DNA of 64,000 bases from Flavobacteriales bacterium UBA1986. Its GTDB lineage: Bacteria > Bacteroidota > Bacteroidia > Flavobacteriales_G > Salibacteraceae. Below, in pieces: positions 35,006 through 43,309 of this stretch. The position numbers were made by a program, and so were the translations under genes. The stretch is taken from the NCBI GenBank assembly GCA_002336245.1, contig DDDG01000001.1, forward strand, positions 1 to 64,000. The letters run 5' to 3'. A model generated the notes under the pieces. It saw nothing but the letters and a program-made list of their open reading frames with translations. It was not told where the DNA came from and ran no database searches. How positions within the stretch are numbered: position 1 is the first letter of the stretch; each line of letters starts with the position of its first letter.

Positions 35006-35811
35006 TTCAATTCGAATTGATAGGTAATGGTGCCAATTTGAACATCAGGCGCGTCGGGCTTGGCTTCCCATTTTGTTTTCATCGCTGCTTGCACAGCTCG
35101 TTTTACCAAACAGCTGGCAGAGTTAGTCGTTCCTTTGAATTCCAACTTCGCATCGGTCGTATTGCCATTGCGATCAACACGAACTTGAACCACTACGCGA
35201 CCACTTTCTTGACAGTCGTAAACGGGTTTTATTTTTTGAAGGGCATTCCGGCCAGACAGACGATAGTCGCCGATTCCGTCTCCTCCTCCGCCAGGTGTTC
35301 CGTTGTAGGCGTCGCCATCTGGAGTCCCATTTTCTTGGCCTTTATCACCACTCTCGTTGTCGGTGCCTTCACTGCCACCCTTTTTCTGATTGTTCCAAAC
35401 CTTTTTCATCTTGGCTTCGAACTCTTTCTGCTTTTCAATTTGTTCTTGCTCTTCTTTTTCGCGCTGAATTTCTTCCTGTGTTTTCTCCTTTTTTTTCGGC
35501 GGAGTTTCAATGGTCTCCTCAAGGTCTTGAGTCATCACCTCTTCCTCAGTTGGATTAACTTCACTTTCAGTCGGGGGCGTTACTACTTCTTCAACCACTT
35601 CTTCTTCTACGGGTACTTCCTCTCCTGAAGTTTCTGGTTGAACATCACCCGAACCGACATCCGAAGTGCCGAAGTTGATGAGGACTCCTTGTTCTGGTCT
35701 GGGTGTCATATAAGTGAGGCCGTAGATGGCGAACAGCACCAGCAAGGCAATGTGAAAAAGGATTGTTCCAATCAATCCCTTTCGTTTCTCTTTGTCTTTA
35801 AAGACTTCCAC
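35002..35811 (-). CDS. TonB-family energy transducer
   Basis: A 269-residue inner-membrane-anchored protein that should couple the ExbBD proton channel to outer-membrane receptors. Layout: short cytoplasmic N terminus, one TM (TILFHIALLVLFAIYGL), a long acidic Pro/Glu linker, a Lys/Glu coiled region (EEIQREKEEQEQIEKQKEF) and a C-terminal TonB-like domain (GRVVVQVRVDRNGNTTDA). It lies 2 nt after exbD and overlaps folC by 4 nt. The C-terminal domain resembles TonB/TolA; TolA-like function in envelope integrity is the main alternative. Confidence 0.87.
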   Translation of the reverse strand: MEVFKDKEKRKGLIGTILFHIALLVLFAIYGLTYMTPRPEQGVLINFGTSDVGSGDVQPETSGEEVPVEEEVVEEVVTPPTESEVNPTEEEVMTQDLEETIETPPKKKEKTQEEIQREKEEQEQIEKQKEFEAKMKKVWNNQKKGGSEGTDNESGDKGQENGTPDGDAYNGTPGGGGDGIGDYRLSGRNALQKIKPVYDCQESGRVVVQVRVDRNGNTTDAKLEFKGTTNSASCLVKRAVQAAMKTKWEAKPDAPDVQIGTITYQFELN

Positions 35812-35813
35812 CC

Positions 35814-36206
35814 TTAGTTTGGTTTGGTGGCCAGTACGAGACTGTACTTGTTTTTATTGGCGATGTCCATAACACGAACGGCATGCTCTAAAGCGACGCT
35901 TTGGTCGCAGTGAAGAACGATTCCGGGCTTCTCGCTTTGGCCGATGGCTTCAACGATTCTATTTTCCAGATATTGTTCCGGCACTTGGTTGCCATTCACG
36001 TAATAGGCCAGTTCAGGGCTTATAGTAACCGATACCGTTTGAGGTGAAGTTGTTTTAGCAGAGCTTGTTGGAAGAAGAACTTTTAGAGCATTTGGAGTGA
36101 CCATCGTAGACACGATGATGAAGAAAATCAACAGCAGGAAAACGATGTCCGTCATAGAGGACATGCTGAAGGTAACGCTGACTTTATTTCTTGACCTTAA
36201 ACTCAT
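35814..36206 (-). CDS. exbD: ExbD/TolR-family proton-channel subunit
   Basis: A 130-residue single-TM protein with the family motif FSMSSMTDIVFLLLIFFII, whose Asp (MTD) is the proton-carrying residue, and a periplasmic domain (VSVTISPELAYYVNG, ALEHAVRVMDIANKN). It lies 1 nt after exbB and 2 nt before the tonB-like gene. Confidence 0.92.
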   Translation of the reverse strand: MSLRSRNKVSVTFSMSSMTDIVFLLLIFFIIVSTMVTPNALKVLLPTSSAKTTSPQTVSVTISPELAYYVNGNQVPEQYLENRIVEAIGQSEKPGIVLHCDQSVALEHAVRVMDIANKNKYSLVLATKPN

Positions 36207-36207
36207 A

Positions 36208-36903
36208 TTAAGCTGGTTCTTGAAGTAAGTCGATGAATTCGATTGTAGTAGCTTCCATTTTGTAAACTACTTTTTCAATCTTCGAAACCAAAATGTTATA
36301 GCCTACATAGGCAACGATACCGATGATCAGTCCGGCGGCCGTTGTAACCATGGCTTGCATAATTCCACCAGATAAATCCGAAATCTCTACGCTGTTTCCT
36401 GCGGCATACATTTCATGAAATGTGGTGATCATTCCGATTACCGTCCCGAGAAAGCCAATCATAGGAGCAGCACCAGCAATAGTTGCCAAGGTGTTGAGCG
36501 ATTTCTCTAGTTTGTATAATTCCAGTTTTCCAACGTTCTCTACTGCTGCGGAGATGTCGCCTAGTGGTTTGCCAATGCGCATCACCCCTTTTTCAATCAT
36601 TCTTGAAAAAGGACTTTGTGTGTTTTGGCAGAGGGCTTTTGCTGCATCTATTTTACCATCGTAAATGAAGTCCTTCATCTGGTTCATGAAGTTGGGATCT
36701 TCTTTTTCGACGTTTTGAATTTTCAGAAAGCGCTCAATGAAGATGTAAACCGCTGCTACAGATAGAATGCCAAGAGGCAACATGATGTACCAGCCGCCAC
36801 CAGCGATTAGTTCTAAAAGGGATAGAGTTTGTTCTGTAGGCTCAGCAACACTGCTAGTATCGCTGCTTAAATTAACCTGTAGTAAAAATGAGTAGAAGTT
36901 CAT
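36208..36903 (-). CDS. exbB: ExbB/TolQ/MotA-family proton-channel subunit
   Basis: A 231-residue protein with three TM segments: LELIAGGGWYIMLPLGILSV near the start, then ATIAGAAPMIGFLGTVIGMI and MVTTAAGLIIGIVAYVGYNI. These match the ExbB proton-channel core. ATG 36903 is preferred over a TTG at 36930 because it gives the usual short periplasmic N terminus. It opens the exbB-exbD-tonB-folC operon; 95 nt separate it from nhaD, with no clear terminator. Confidence 0.92.
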   Translation of the reverse strand: MNFYSFLLQVNLSSDTSSVAEPTEQTLSLLELIAGGGWYIMLPLGILSVAAVYIFIERFLKIQNVEKEDPNFMNQMKDFIYDGKIDAAKALCQNTQSPFSRMIEKGVMRIGKPLGDISAAVENVGKLELYKLEKSLNTLATIAGAAPMIGFLGTVIGMITTFHEMYAAGNSVEISDLSGGIMQAMVTTAAGLIIGIVAYVGYNILVSKIEKVVYKMEATTIEFIDLLQEPA

Positions 36904-36998
36904 AAGGATGGAATCGATCGTCTTATACAAAGATGTTCGACCCCATGGCCCGAAAGCCTAGAGCTCACCAATGATACCCACAGACCAATGTTAATTGG

Positions 36999-38408
36999 CT
37001 AATTGACAAGAATGAAGAAAAGTGCTCCGGCAATGTAACCGATGAAGGCTAGTAAGGAGATCTTCTTTAAGTACCAGAAGAAGTCGATGCGAAGAATTCC
37101 CATCATGGCAACACCGGCAGCAGAACCAATGATCAAGCAACTGCCTCCAGTTCCAGAGCAGTAGGCAAGGAATTTCCAGAAGGTGCCGTCAACCATGTAC
37201 GGACCAGATGGAGCGATTTCATACATACCCTGAGCGGCAGCTACCAAAGGAACGTTGTCTACAATCGAAGAAAGAACTCCAATAATTAGGTTGATGACGA
37301 AAATATTTCCGACTTGCTCGTCCAGGAATTCAGCCAAATAAGAAAGGTGGCCAGCAGACTGAAGGCTTCCAACTGCAGCCAAAATCCCTAGGAAAAATAG
37401 CACAGAGGGCACATCGATTTTACGAATAACCCCAACTACTGTTCGGTTTACTTTTTCGTCTCGACCCTTGTCGCGGTGCATGATCTCTGTTACCAGCCAA
37501 AGAAAGCCAAGGCCGAAGAGTATGCCCATAAATGGCGGAAGGTGAGTGACCGTCTTGAAAATGGGAACGAAGAGTAAGCTTGCAACTCCAAGAATGAATA
37601 CGATGTTTTTCTCCACCTTGCGAGGTTCACCAAGGTGATCACCATCGATGTCATCTTCAGGCGGATTCACGACGCCTTTCATGGTAAATGTAATTACCAA
37701 GAGTGGGGCAAGAAGACAAATGACAGAAGGCGTGAAGACAGAAACAATAATGTTGTAGGCCGTTACCTGGCCGCTGATCCACAACATAATGGTAGTTACG
37801 TCTCCAATTGGGGACCAAGCTCCACCGGCATTCGCCGCGATGATGATAATACCTCCAAAGAGCCATTGATTTTTTATTTCCCCTATGAGCTTCTTTATAA
37901 AGGCTGCCATCACAATAGCGGTTGTGAGGTTGTCTAAGGCTGCTGAAAAGAAAAAGGCAATGACGCAAAGAATCCACATCAACTTAACCTTGTCTCTAGT
38001 GTGAATTCGTTTTGTAATTACAGAGAAACCTTCATGGGCATCAATGAGCTCAACAATCGTCATCGCTCCAAGAAGGAAGAACAGTATTTCTGAAATCTCA
38101 ATGAGGTGATGACGCAGTTCGTGAACTACAAAATGATTTAGAATCGACGGAGTTTCCAGAGGATCGTCGCTGGGGTTTTCAAATAGAAAGTGACGAAGGT
38201 TTTTGAGGATTTCACCTCCTTGGTCGAGGATAGCATTGACCGACATTCCGGCGTCCACATTGAGAATTTCACTCACGCCAAACACTAAGATGGTCCAAGT
38301 GATTACCCCGGTGAGTAAAGCAGTTGCCGCTTTATCCACGCGGATGGTATGTTCCATAGCTATGGCAGCATAACCCAGAACAAAAACTACGATCATTAAA
38401 ATGAACAT
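36999..38408 (-). CDS. nhaD: NhaD-type sodium/proton antiporter
   Basis: A 469-residue membrane protein with about 12 TM segments. The stretches AAANAGGAWSPIGDVTTIM, FFFSAALDNLTTAIVM and GVLSSIVDNVPLVAAAQGMY are typical of NhaD antiporters in the ion transporter superfamily and include the acidic residues for Na+ binding. It extrudes sodium, suiting a marine or saline life. It is 1 nt downstream of the amino-acid dehydrogenase gene, so the two may be co-transcribed. Confidence 0.93.
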   Translation of the reverse strand: MFILMIVVFVLGYAAIAMEHTIRVDKAATALLTGVITWTILVFGVSEILNVDAGMSVNAILDQGGEILKNLRHFLFENPSDDPLETPSILNHFVVHELRHHLIEISEILFFLLGAMTIVELIDAHEGFSVITKRIHTRDKVKLMWILCVIAFFFSAALDNLTTAIVMAAFIKKLIGEIKNQWLFGGIIIIAANAGGAWSPIGDVTTIMLWISGQVTAYNIIVSVFTPSVICLLAPLLVITFTMKGVVNPPEDDIDGDHLGEPRKVEKNIVFILGVASLLFVPIFKTVTHLPPFMGILFGLGFLWLVTEIMHRDKGRDEKVNRTVVGVIRKIDVPSVLFFLGILAAVGSLQSAGHLSYLAEFLDEQVGNIFVINLIIGVLSSIVDNVPLVAAAQGMYEIAPSGPYMVDGTFWKFLAYCSGTGGSCLIIGSAAGVAMMGILRIDFFWYLKKISLLAFIGYIAGALFFILVN

Positions 38409-38409
38409 C

Positions 38410-39636
38410 CTACACCAATTGTTTCAGAGCGATCTCAAATGCAGTTTTCGCGAGTCGCTGCTTTTCGGGGTTCTTTTCACGAACCTTCTGCATAGCCTTT
38501 AGGATCACGTCGGAGGAGTCTTGGAAAATCGCTTCATCAGTCAACTCTCCTTCTCCTTCCATCAAATAGGCAAACACTCTAGCCATTCCGCAATTTGAAA
38601 TAAAATCGGGAATTAAGGCAATTCGATCATCAGTAAAATCAGCGATTGGTCCAAAAAAGATCTCTTTGTCAGCGAAAGGGACATTCGCACCAGCTGAGAT
38701 CACTTCGAGACCTGCATTGATCATTCGCTCTACTTGATCTTGCGTGATCAGTCTAGATGCAGCACATGGTATGAATACATCCGCCGCAACATCCCAGATC
38801 TTTTCGTTTACTTCCTCGAAGGAAGGAAGATTGGGAGCGTTTAGTTTGTTACCATCCTTATTCAGGAACAATTCTTTTACCTCATCGAAGCTCAAACCTT
38901 CTTCTTTGATGAGTCCCATTGTACGATCGATGATTCCAACAATCTTAGCCCCGTCTTGAGCCAAATAATAAGCTGCAGCAGAACCAACATTACCCCAACC
39001 CTGAACAATGATTCGCTTTCCGCGAATGCTTCCACCGTATAAATCGTAGTAATGGCGCACGCTTTCAGCAACACCAAAACCAGTAATCATATCAGCTACA
39101 AGAATTTTTTTCCCTGGAGTAGGAGAGTATTTAGGGCTTTCTAGAACTTTAGAAACACCTGTGCGTAGACGTCCGATTTTGTGAATTTTTTCTCCATCGC
39201 TCGGATCAAAATGACCTTGCATCACGCCTTCTTGCGGATGCCACACACCAAATTTTTCTGTGATTGGGATTACCTCTAGCACCTCTTCAACATTCAGGTC
39301 ACCACCGGTACCGTAATAGTTTTTCAGGAGGGGACTCACTGCTTTGTACCAGCGGTTTAGAACTCCTGCTTTTCTTGGATCGTTTGGATTGAAGTTGATT
39401 CCCGACTTAGCTCCGCCAATTGGAGGGCCAGCTACAGTGAATTTAACTTCCATTGTTTTGGCCAAGGATTCGACTTCTCTTTTGTCAAGGCCTACACGCA
39501 TACGTGTACCTCCGCCGGCAGCTCCACCTCGTAAGGAGTTGATAACAACCCAACCCTCAGCTTCAGTCTCCGAGTCACTCCACTCAAAAACGATTTCAGG
39601 GCGTTTGTTTTCAAAGCGTTCAAGCAATTCCTTCAT
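38410..39636 (-). CDS. Glu/Leu/Phe/Val family amino-acid dehydrogenase
   Basis: Oxidatively deaminates an amino acid with NAD(P). From ATG 39636 the 408-residue protein shows SLRGGAAGGGTRMR, the catalytic-lysine motif GPPIGGAKSGINFNP and the Rossmann motif VQGWGNVGSAAAYYLAQ. It is similar to both glutamate and leucine dehydrogenases, and I cannot fix the substrate. The frame extends to 39687, but a TAnnTTTG box at 39654-39661 sits between that and ATG 39636, supporting the shorter start. nhaD follows 1 nt later. Confidence 0.9.
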   Translation of the reverse strand: MKELLERFENKRPEIVFEWSDSETEAEGWVVINSLRGGAAGGGTRMRVGLDKREVESLAKTMEVKFTVAGPPIGGAKSGINFNPNDPRKAGVLNRWYKAVSPLLKNYYGTGGDLNVEEVLEVIPITEKFGVWHPQEGVMQGHFDPSDGEKIHKIGRLRTGVSKVLESPKYSPTPGKKILVADMITGFGVAESVRHYYDLYGGSIRGKRIIVQGWGNVGSAAAYYLAQDGAKIVGIIDRTMGLIKEEGLSFDEVKELFLNKDGNKLNAPNLPSFEEVNEKIWDVAADVFIPCAASRLITQDQVERMINAGLEVISAGANVPFADKEIFFGPIADFTDDRIALIPDFISNCGMARVFAYLMEGEGELTDEAIFQDSSDVILKAMQKVREKNPEKQRLAKTAFEIALKQLV

Positions 39637-39653
39637 AGCGTGCGCAATTTGGG

Positions 39654-39661
39654 CAAATGTA
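39654..39661 (-). promoter_or_regulatory. TAnnTTTG -7 box for the amino-acid dehydrogenase gene
   Basis: Minus-strand TACATTTG, 17 nt upstream of ATG 39636. Confidence 0.55.
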
Positions 39662-39704
39662 AAAATTGAAAGACTAGAATTTCGCAAGAACTATGACTAA
39701 ATAA

Positions 39705-40766
39705 CTAGACCGTGCTGGGTAGAAATAGTTGTCCGGAAGAGTGGTCGTTTTTTGCTCCAGTTACTGAGCTCAGTACGTTCGTTTCTCCAAGATTCTTTAG
39801 AATACCCAAGAAGGCGAAAATCAAGGCTTCCTTCTGGGTGATGAGTTGCTTGTTTGGAAGTTGGATGTCGAGACTAGTGAGTGATGAGATGCGCTCGAGA
39901 AGAAAAGTATTGAAGCTCCCGCCCCCAGTGAACAAAACCTTCTTGAAGTTTAATTTCTTCTGGGTGAAACTGATTTGCTGCGCAATGTGCTCAACGGCTG
40001 TACGAAGTAGATCGGCCGTTTCACCTTGCTCGAAGTGGGGTAGAACGTATTCGTCTAACCATTCTCTACCTAAACTTTTTGGCCCCACTTTTTTGAAGTA
40101 ATCGAGAGCATTGAGTTTTTCAAGAAGTTCAGGAATTACTCTTCCATTCCGCGCAAGTTGACCATTCAGGTCATAGGAATGCCCCAACCTTTGACTCAGT
40201 TGGTTGAGAATTAAGTTGACTGCACAAACATCAAATGCCAGTCTTTGTGAATTTTCTTCAAACGAAATATTGGCGAAACCACCTAAATTGATGCACGCAT
40301 CGTATTCCGAAAACAGAAGTGAATCGCCAATTGGCACAAGAGGAGCTCCCTGGCCTCCCAATGCTACATCCTGACTGCGAAAATCGGCATAGACTGGAAG
40401 CCTACATTTTTCTGCGATGAGGAATGGATTCCCGATTTGAAGCGTATAACCGAGGTCTGGCTGATGGTAAACTGTGTGCCCGTGCGAGGCAATGAGATCG
40501 GTAGTCAGATTTTCATCCTGAATGAAGGAATGGCACTGATCCGCAAATAATTTACCGAGCTCAACATCCATTTTGAGCAGGTCGGGGGTACTCAAGGTGT
40601 GAAGCTTGTGGAGCTGCTCTCGAAAGCTGTCTGAATAGGGTCGCTCAAGACTGGCATTGATTTCGAAAGACCATTTATTATTCTCTTTCAGGAAGGTAGC
40701 ATGAAGAAGGTCTAAACCATCGCAGGAGGTTCCAGACATGAGGCCGATTGCACTTCTTTTGACCAT
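39705..40766 (-). CDS. anmK: Anhydro-N-acetylmuramic acid kinase
   Basis: Phosphorylates and opens anhMurNAc, returning cell-wall turnover product to amino-sugar metabolism. The 353-residue protein starts with the family signature IGLMSGTSCDGLDLL, followed by IASHGHTVYHQP, LGGQGAPLVPIGD and LFTGGGSFNTFLLERI. The start at 40766 is fixed by MVKRSAIGLMSG; the frame is open further, but that region has no match and overlaps the divergent acyl-CoA dehydrogenase. A one-mismatch -7 box (TATCGTTG) is 6 nt upstream. Confidence 0.94.
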   Translation of the reverse strand: MVKRSAIGLMSGTSCDGLDLLHATFLKENNKWSFEINASLERPYSDSFREQLHKLHTLSTPDLLKMDVELGKLFADQCHSFIQDENLTTDLIASHGHTVYHQPDLGYTLQIGNPFLIAEKCRLPVYADFRSQDVALGGQGAPLVPIGDSLLFSEYDACINLGGFANISFEENSQRLAFDVCAVNLILNQLSQRLGHSYDLNGQLARNGRVIPELLEKLNALDYFKKVGPKSLGREWLDEYVLPHFEQGETADLLRTAVEHIAQQISFTQKKLNFKKVLFTGGGSFNTFLLERISSLTSLDIQLPNKQLITQKEALIFAFLGILKNLGETNVLSSVTGAKNDHSSGQLFLPSTV

Positions 40767-40800
40767 GGTGAACAACGATACGAATAATCGGTTAAAAGGA

Positions 40801-40808
40801 TAAGTTTG
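40801..40808 (+). promoter_or_regulatory. TAnnTTTG -7 box for the acyl-CoA dehydrogenase gene
   Basis: TAAGTTTG, exact match, 19 nt before ATG 40828. Confidence 0.55.
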
Positions 40809-40827
40809 CAGCACCAAAAACAGAAGG

Positions 40828-41970
40828 ATGAATTTCGAATTGACAGAGGAGCACATTGCCGTGCGCGAAGCGGCAAGAGACTTTACCCAAAACGTATTGA
40901 AACCTGGCGTCATTGAACGAGATGAGACGCAGACATTCCCAAAAGAAGAAATTCGTCAGCTTGGTGAGCTCGGCTTTTTGGGGATGATGGTTAAACCTGA
41001 GTATGGAGGAGGCGGAATGGATGCCTTATCCTATGCCATCGCCATGGAAGAAGTTTCTAAAGTGGATGCTTCGACTTCAGTCTGTATGTCAGTAAACAAC
41101 TCGCTCGTATGTTTCGGCATCGAGAAATTTGGAAGCGAAGAGCAAAAACAGAAATACCTAAAGCCACTTGCGCAAGGGGAAAAAATTGGAGCCTTCTGCT
41201 TGTCGGAGCCAGAAGCTGGATCAGATGCAACCTCGCAAAGCACTACGGCTATTGATATGGGTGATCACTACTTACTCAATGGAACAAAAAACTGGATCAC
41301 CAACGGGAGCTCTGCTTCCGTGTATTTGGTAATAGCTCAAAGCGACGTGAGCAAAGGTCACAAAGGAATCAATGCCTTCATCGTCGAAAAGGGTTGGGAT
41401 GGTTTCATCGTTGGAGCTAAAGAGAATAAACTTGGAATTCGCGGTTCTGATACGCACACATTGATGTTCAACGACGTTAAAGTACCCAAGGAAAACAGAA
41501 TTGGTGCAGATGGCTCTGGTTTCAAATTTGCCATGAAGACCCTTGAAGGAGGTCGCATAGGAATTGCTGCCCAAGCCCTCGGAATTGCCGCAGGTGCATA
41601 TGAGCTGGCCTTAGCCTATTCCAAAGAAAGAAAAGCATTTGGTAAGGAGATCTCTAAGCATCAAGCCATTCAGTTTAAGTTGGCCGACATGGCGACCGAA
41701 ATTGAAGCTGCTCGTCTGTTGGTATACAAAGCTGCGGTTCTTAAAGATCAAGGGAAGGACTACGCACACGCAAGTTCAATGGCGAAATTATTTGCTTCAA
41801 GAGTTGCCATGGAGGTGACTGTAGAAGCTGTTCAAGTTCACGGCGGATATGGCTTTGTGAAAGAATATCATGTGGAGCGTCTCATGCGCGATGCGAAGAT
41901 CACTCAGATTTACGAGGGTACTTCTGAAGTTCAGAAGATTGTAATCTCCAGAGGAGTCTTAAAAGACTAA
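40828..41970 (+). CDS. Acyl-CoA dehydrogenase, short/medium-chain type
   Basis: An FAD enzyme that oxidises acyl-CoA to enoyl-CoA in fatty-acid or branched-chain breakdown. The 380-residue protein has CLSEPEAGSDATSQSTTA, GTKNWITNGSSASVYLV, LGIRGSDTHTLMFNDVKVP and the C-terminal RDAKITQIYEGTSEVQKIVI, where the Glu of YEGT is the usual catalytic base of short-chain types. Length is normal. It converges with murF and their stop codons overlap by 4 nt. Confidence 0.95.
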   Translation: MNFELTEEHIAVREAARDFTQNVLKPGVIERDETQTFPKEEIRQLGELGFLGMMVKPEYGGGGMDALSYAIAMEEVSKVDASTSVCMSVNNSLVCFGIEKFGSEEQKQKYLKPLAQGEKIGAFCLSEPEAGSDATSQSTTAIDMGDHYLLNGTKNWITNGSSASVYLVIAQSDVSKGHKGINAFIVEKGWDGFIVGAKENKLGIRGSDTHTLMFNDVKVPKENRIGADGSGFKFAMKTLEGGRIGIAAQALGIAAGAYELALAYSKERKAFGKEISKHQAIQFKLADMATEIEAARLLVYKAAVLKDQGKDYAHASSMAKLFASRVAMEVTVEAVQVHGGYGFVKEYHVERLMRDAKITQIYEGTSEVQKIVISRGVLKD

Positions 41971-43241
41971 AGTTCTTCGAGGCAGTTTTCCAGTCGAATT
42001 CCCCTAGAACCTTTTATCAAGATCGAGCGTTCCCTCAAGTCTAGTTTCGAGAGTTGAGCATTGAGCTCGCTGTAGTTTTTGAAAGTCTTTGCCGTCCTTG
42101 TAGTTGATTTAGAAAATTCAGCTCCGACCAAAAAGATGTGTTCAAAGCCCTGGGTTTCCACCTTTTCAACCATTTCGTGATGTTCATCGGAACTTAAATC
42201 TCCAAGCTCGAGCATGTCGCCAAGAATCATCACCGATTCAGAGGCTTTTTCAGTGGTCAGGAAGCTGTCAATTGCAAGTGCCATGGAAGAGGGGTTGGCA
42301 TTGTAAGCATCCAAAAAAACACGGTTACCTTTCTCTGTAAGTTTAAACTCCGACCTATTGTTGTTGGGGGAATAATCTGCGATTGCAATTGCAGCTTTTG
42401 CCAAATCAACATTTAGATGATAGCAAATGAACAGGGCGGCTTGGATGTTTTCTAAATTATAGGCGCCGATGAGTTTACTGCGGTAGTTTTTGCCCTGAAC
42501 TTCAAAGTTTAGAAATGGATCCTGACCGGTCAATTTGAGTCCAGTCTCCGTGCAAAATTCCGACATCAATTTTTTGACCTTGAGTTCCTCGCCCATTTTT
42601 CTCAGCTCGGGGTCATAGTCGTTCACAAAGCATAGAGCATCCATACTTTCTAAGTAATCAAAGAGTTCCTTCTTCGATAGTACGTTGTTCTCGTAGGAGC
42701 CGAAACCTTCGATGTGATCTTTGCCAAGATTGGTAATATAACCAAAGGTGGGTTCCGCGATGCGACATAAGAAGTCGATTTCTCCTTGATGGTTGTCGCC
42801 CAATTCGATGGCGGCAACTTCGCATGAATCATCAATTTGAAGGAGACTCAATGGCACGCCAATGTGGTTGTTGAAGTTCCCGGGGGTCACAAAGGTCTTG
42901 AGCTGGGTGCTCAATGCAGCCTTCAAGAGTTCCTTGGTGGTGGTTTTACCGTTCGAACCTGTAATCCCTAGAATTGGGATGTTTAAATCCTTGCGGTGGT
43001 GGTTTGCGAGTTTCTGAAGCCTTTCGAGAACATCTTCAACCAATATGGATTTTGAATCTTTAGCGGCTCCGGCCTCATCAATAACCGCATATGACGCACC
43101 AGCATCAAGGGCTTTTTGGGCGTATAGATTGCCATTGAAATTGTCGCCCTTCAGGGCAAAGAAGATCTGCCCCGGTTTAATCGCGCGCGTATCGGTGCTA
43201 ATTCCGCTACTCTTTTTGAAGAGCTCATACAGTTTATCCAT
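41967..43241 (-). CDS. murF: UDP-N-acetylmuramoyl-tripeptide--D-Ala-D-Ala ligase
   Basis: Adds D-Ala-D-Ala to the muramyl tripeptide, the last cytoplasmic step of peptidoglycan precursor synthesis. The 424-residue protein has the P-loop GITGSNGKTTTKEL, PGNFNNHIGVPLSLLQI, ELGDNHQGEIDFL and DAYNANPSSMALAIDSF. ATG 43241 is preferred; the open frame back to 43286 runs through the terminator of gldJ. In flavobacteria gldJ and murF are often neighbours, as here. No own -7 box with an exact match was found, so readthrough from gldJ may supply transcription. Confidence 0.94.
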   Translation of the reverse strand: MDKLYELFKKSSGISTDTRAIKPGQIFFALKGDNFNGNLYAQKALDAGASYAVIDEAGAAKDSKSILVEDVLERLQKLANHHRKDLNIPILGITGSNGKTTTKELLKAALSTQLKTFVTPGNFNNHIGVPLSLLQIDDSCEVAAIELGDNHQGEIDFLCRIAEPTFGYITNLGKDHIEGFGSYENNVLSKKELFDYLESMDALCFVNDYDPELRKMGEELKVKKLMSEFCTETGLKLTGQDPFLNFEVQGKNYRSKLIGAYNLENIQAALFICYHLNVDLAKAAIAIADYSPNNNRSEFKLTEKGNRVFLDAYNANPSSMALAIDSFLTTEKASESVMILGDMLELGDLSSDEHHEMVEKVETQGFEHIFLVGAEFSKSTTRTAKTFKNYSELNAQLSKLDLRERSILIKGSRGIRLENCLEEL

Positions 43242-43251
43242 TGGTACAAAG

Positions 43252-43284
43252 AAAAAAGCCCCTTCACATAATGTGAAAGGGCTC
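43252..43284 (-). terminator. Terminator between gldJ and murF
   Basis: Minus-strand hairpin with 13-nt arms (43257-43269 with 43271-43283, one mismatch), then TTTTTTC. It may be leaky since murF follows. Confidence 0.7.
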
Positions 43285-43309
43285 AATGCTTTTTATGAAC
43301 GTTGAACTG

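Noticed and set aside
34930..35628. A 232-residue plus-strand ORF rich in Phe and Leu
   Set aside because: It lies antisense to the well-supported tonB-like gene and the start of folC; its composition is the mirror of the Glu/Lys-rich linker on the other strand.
43242..43286. Longer start for murF at 43286
   Set aside because: The extension runs through the hairpin and T-run of the gldJ terminator, and the MurF N terminus begins at MDKLYELF.
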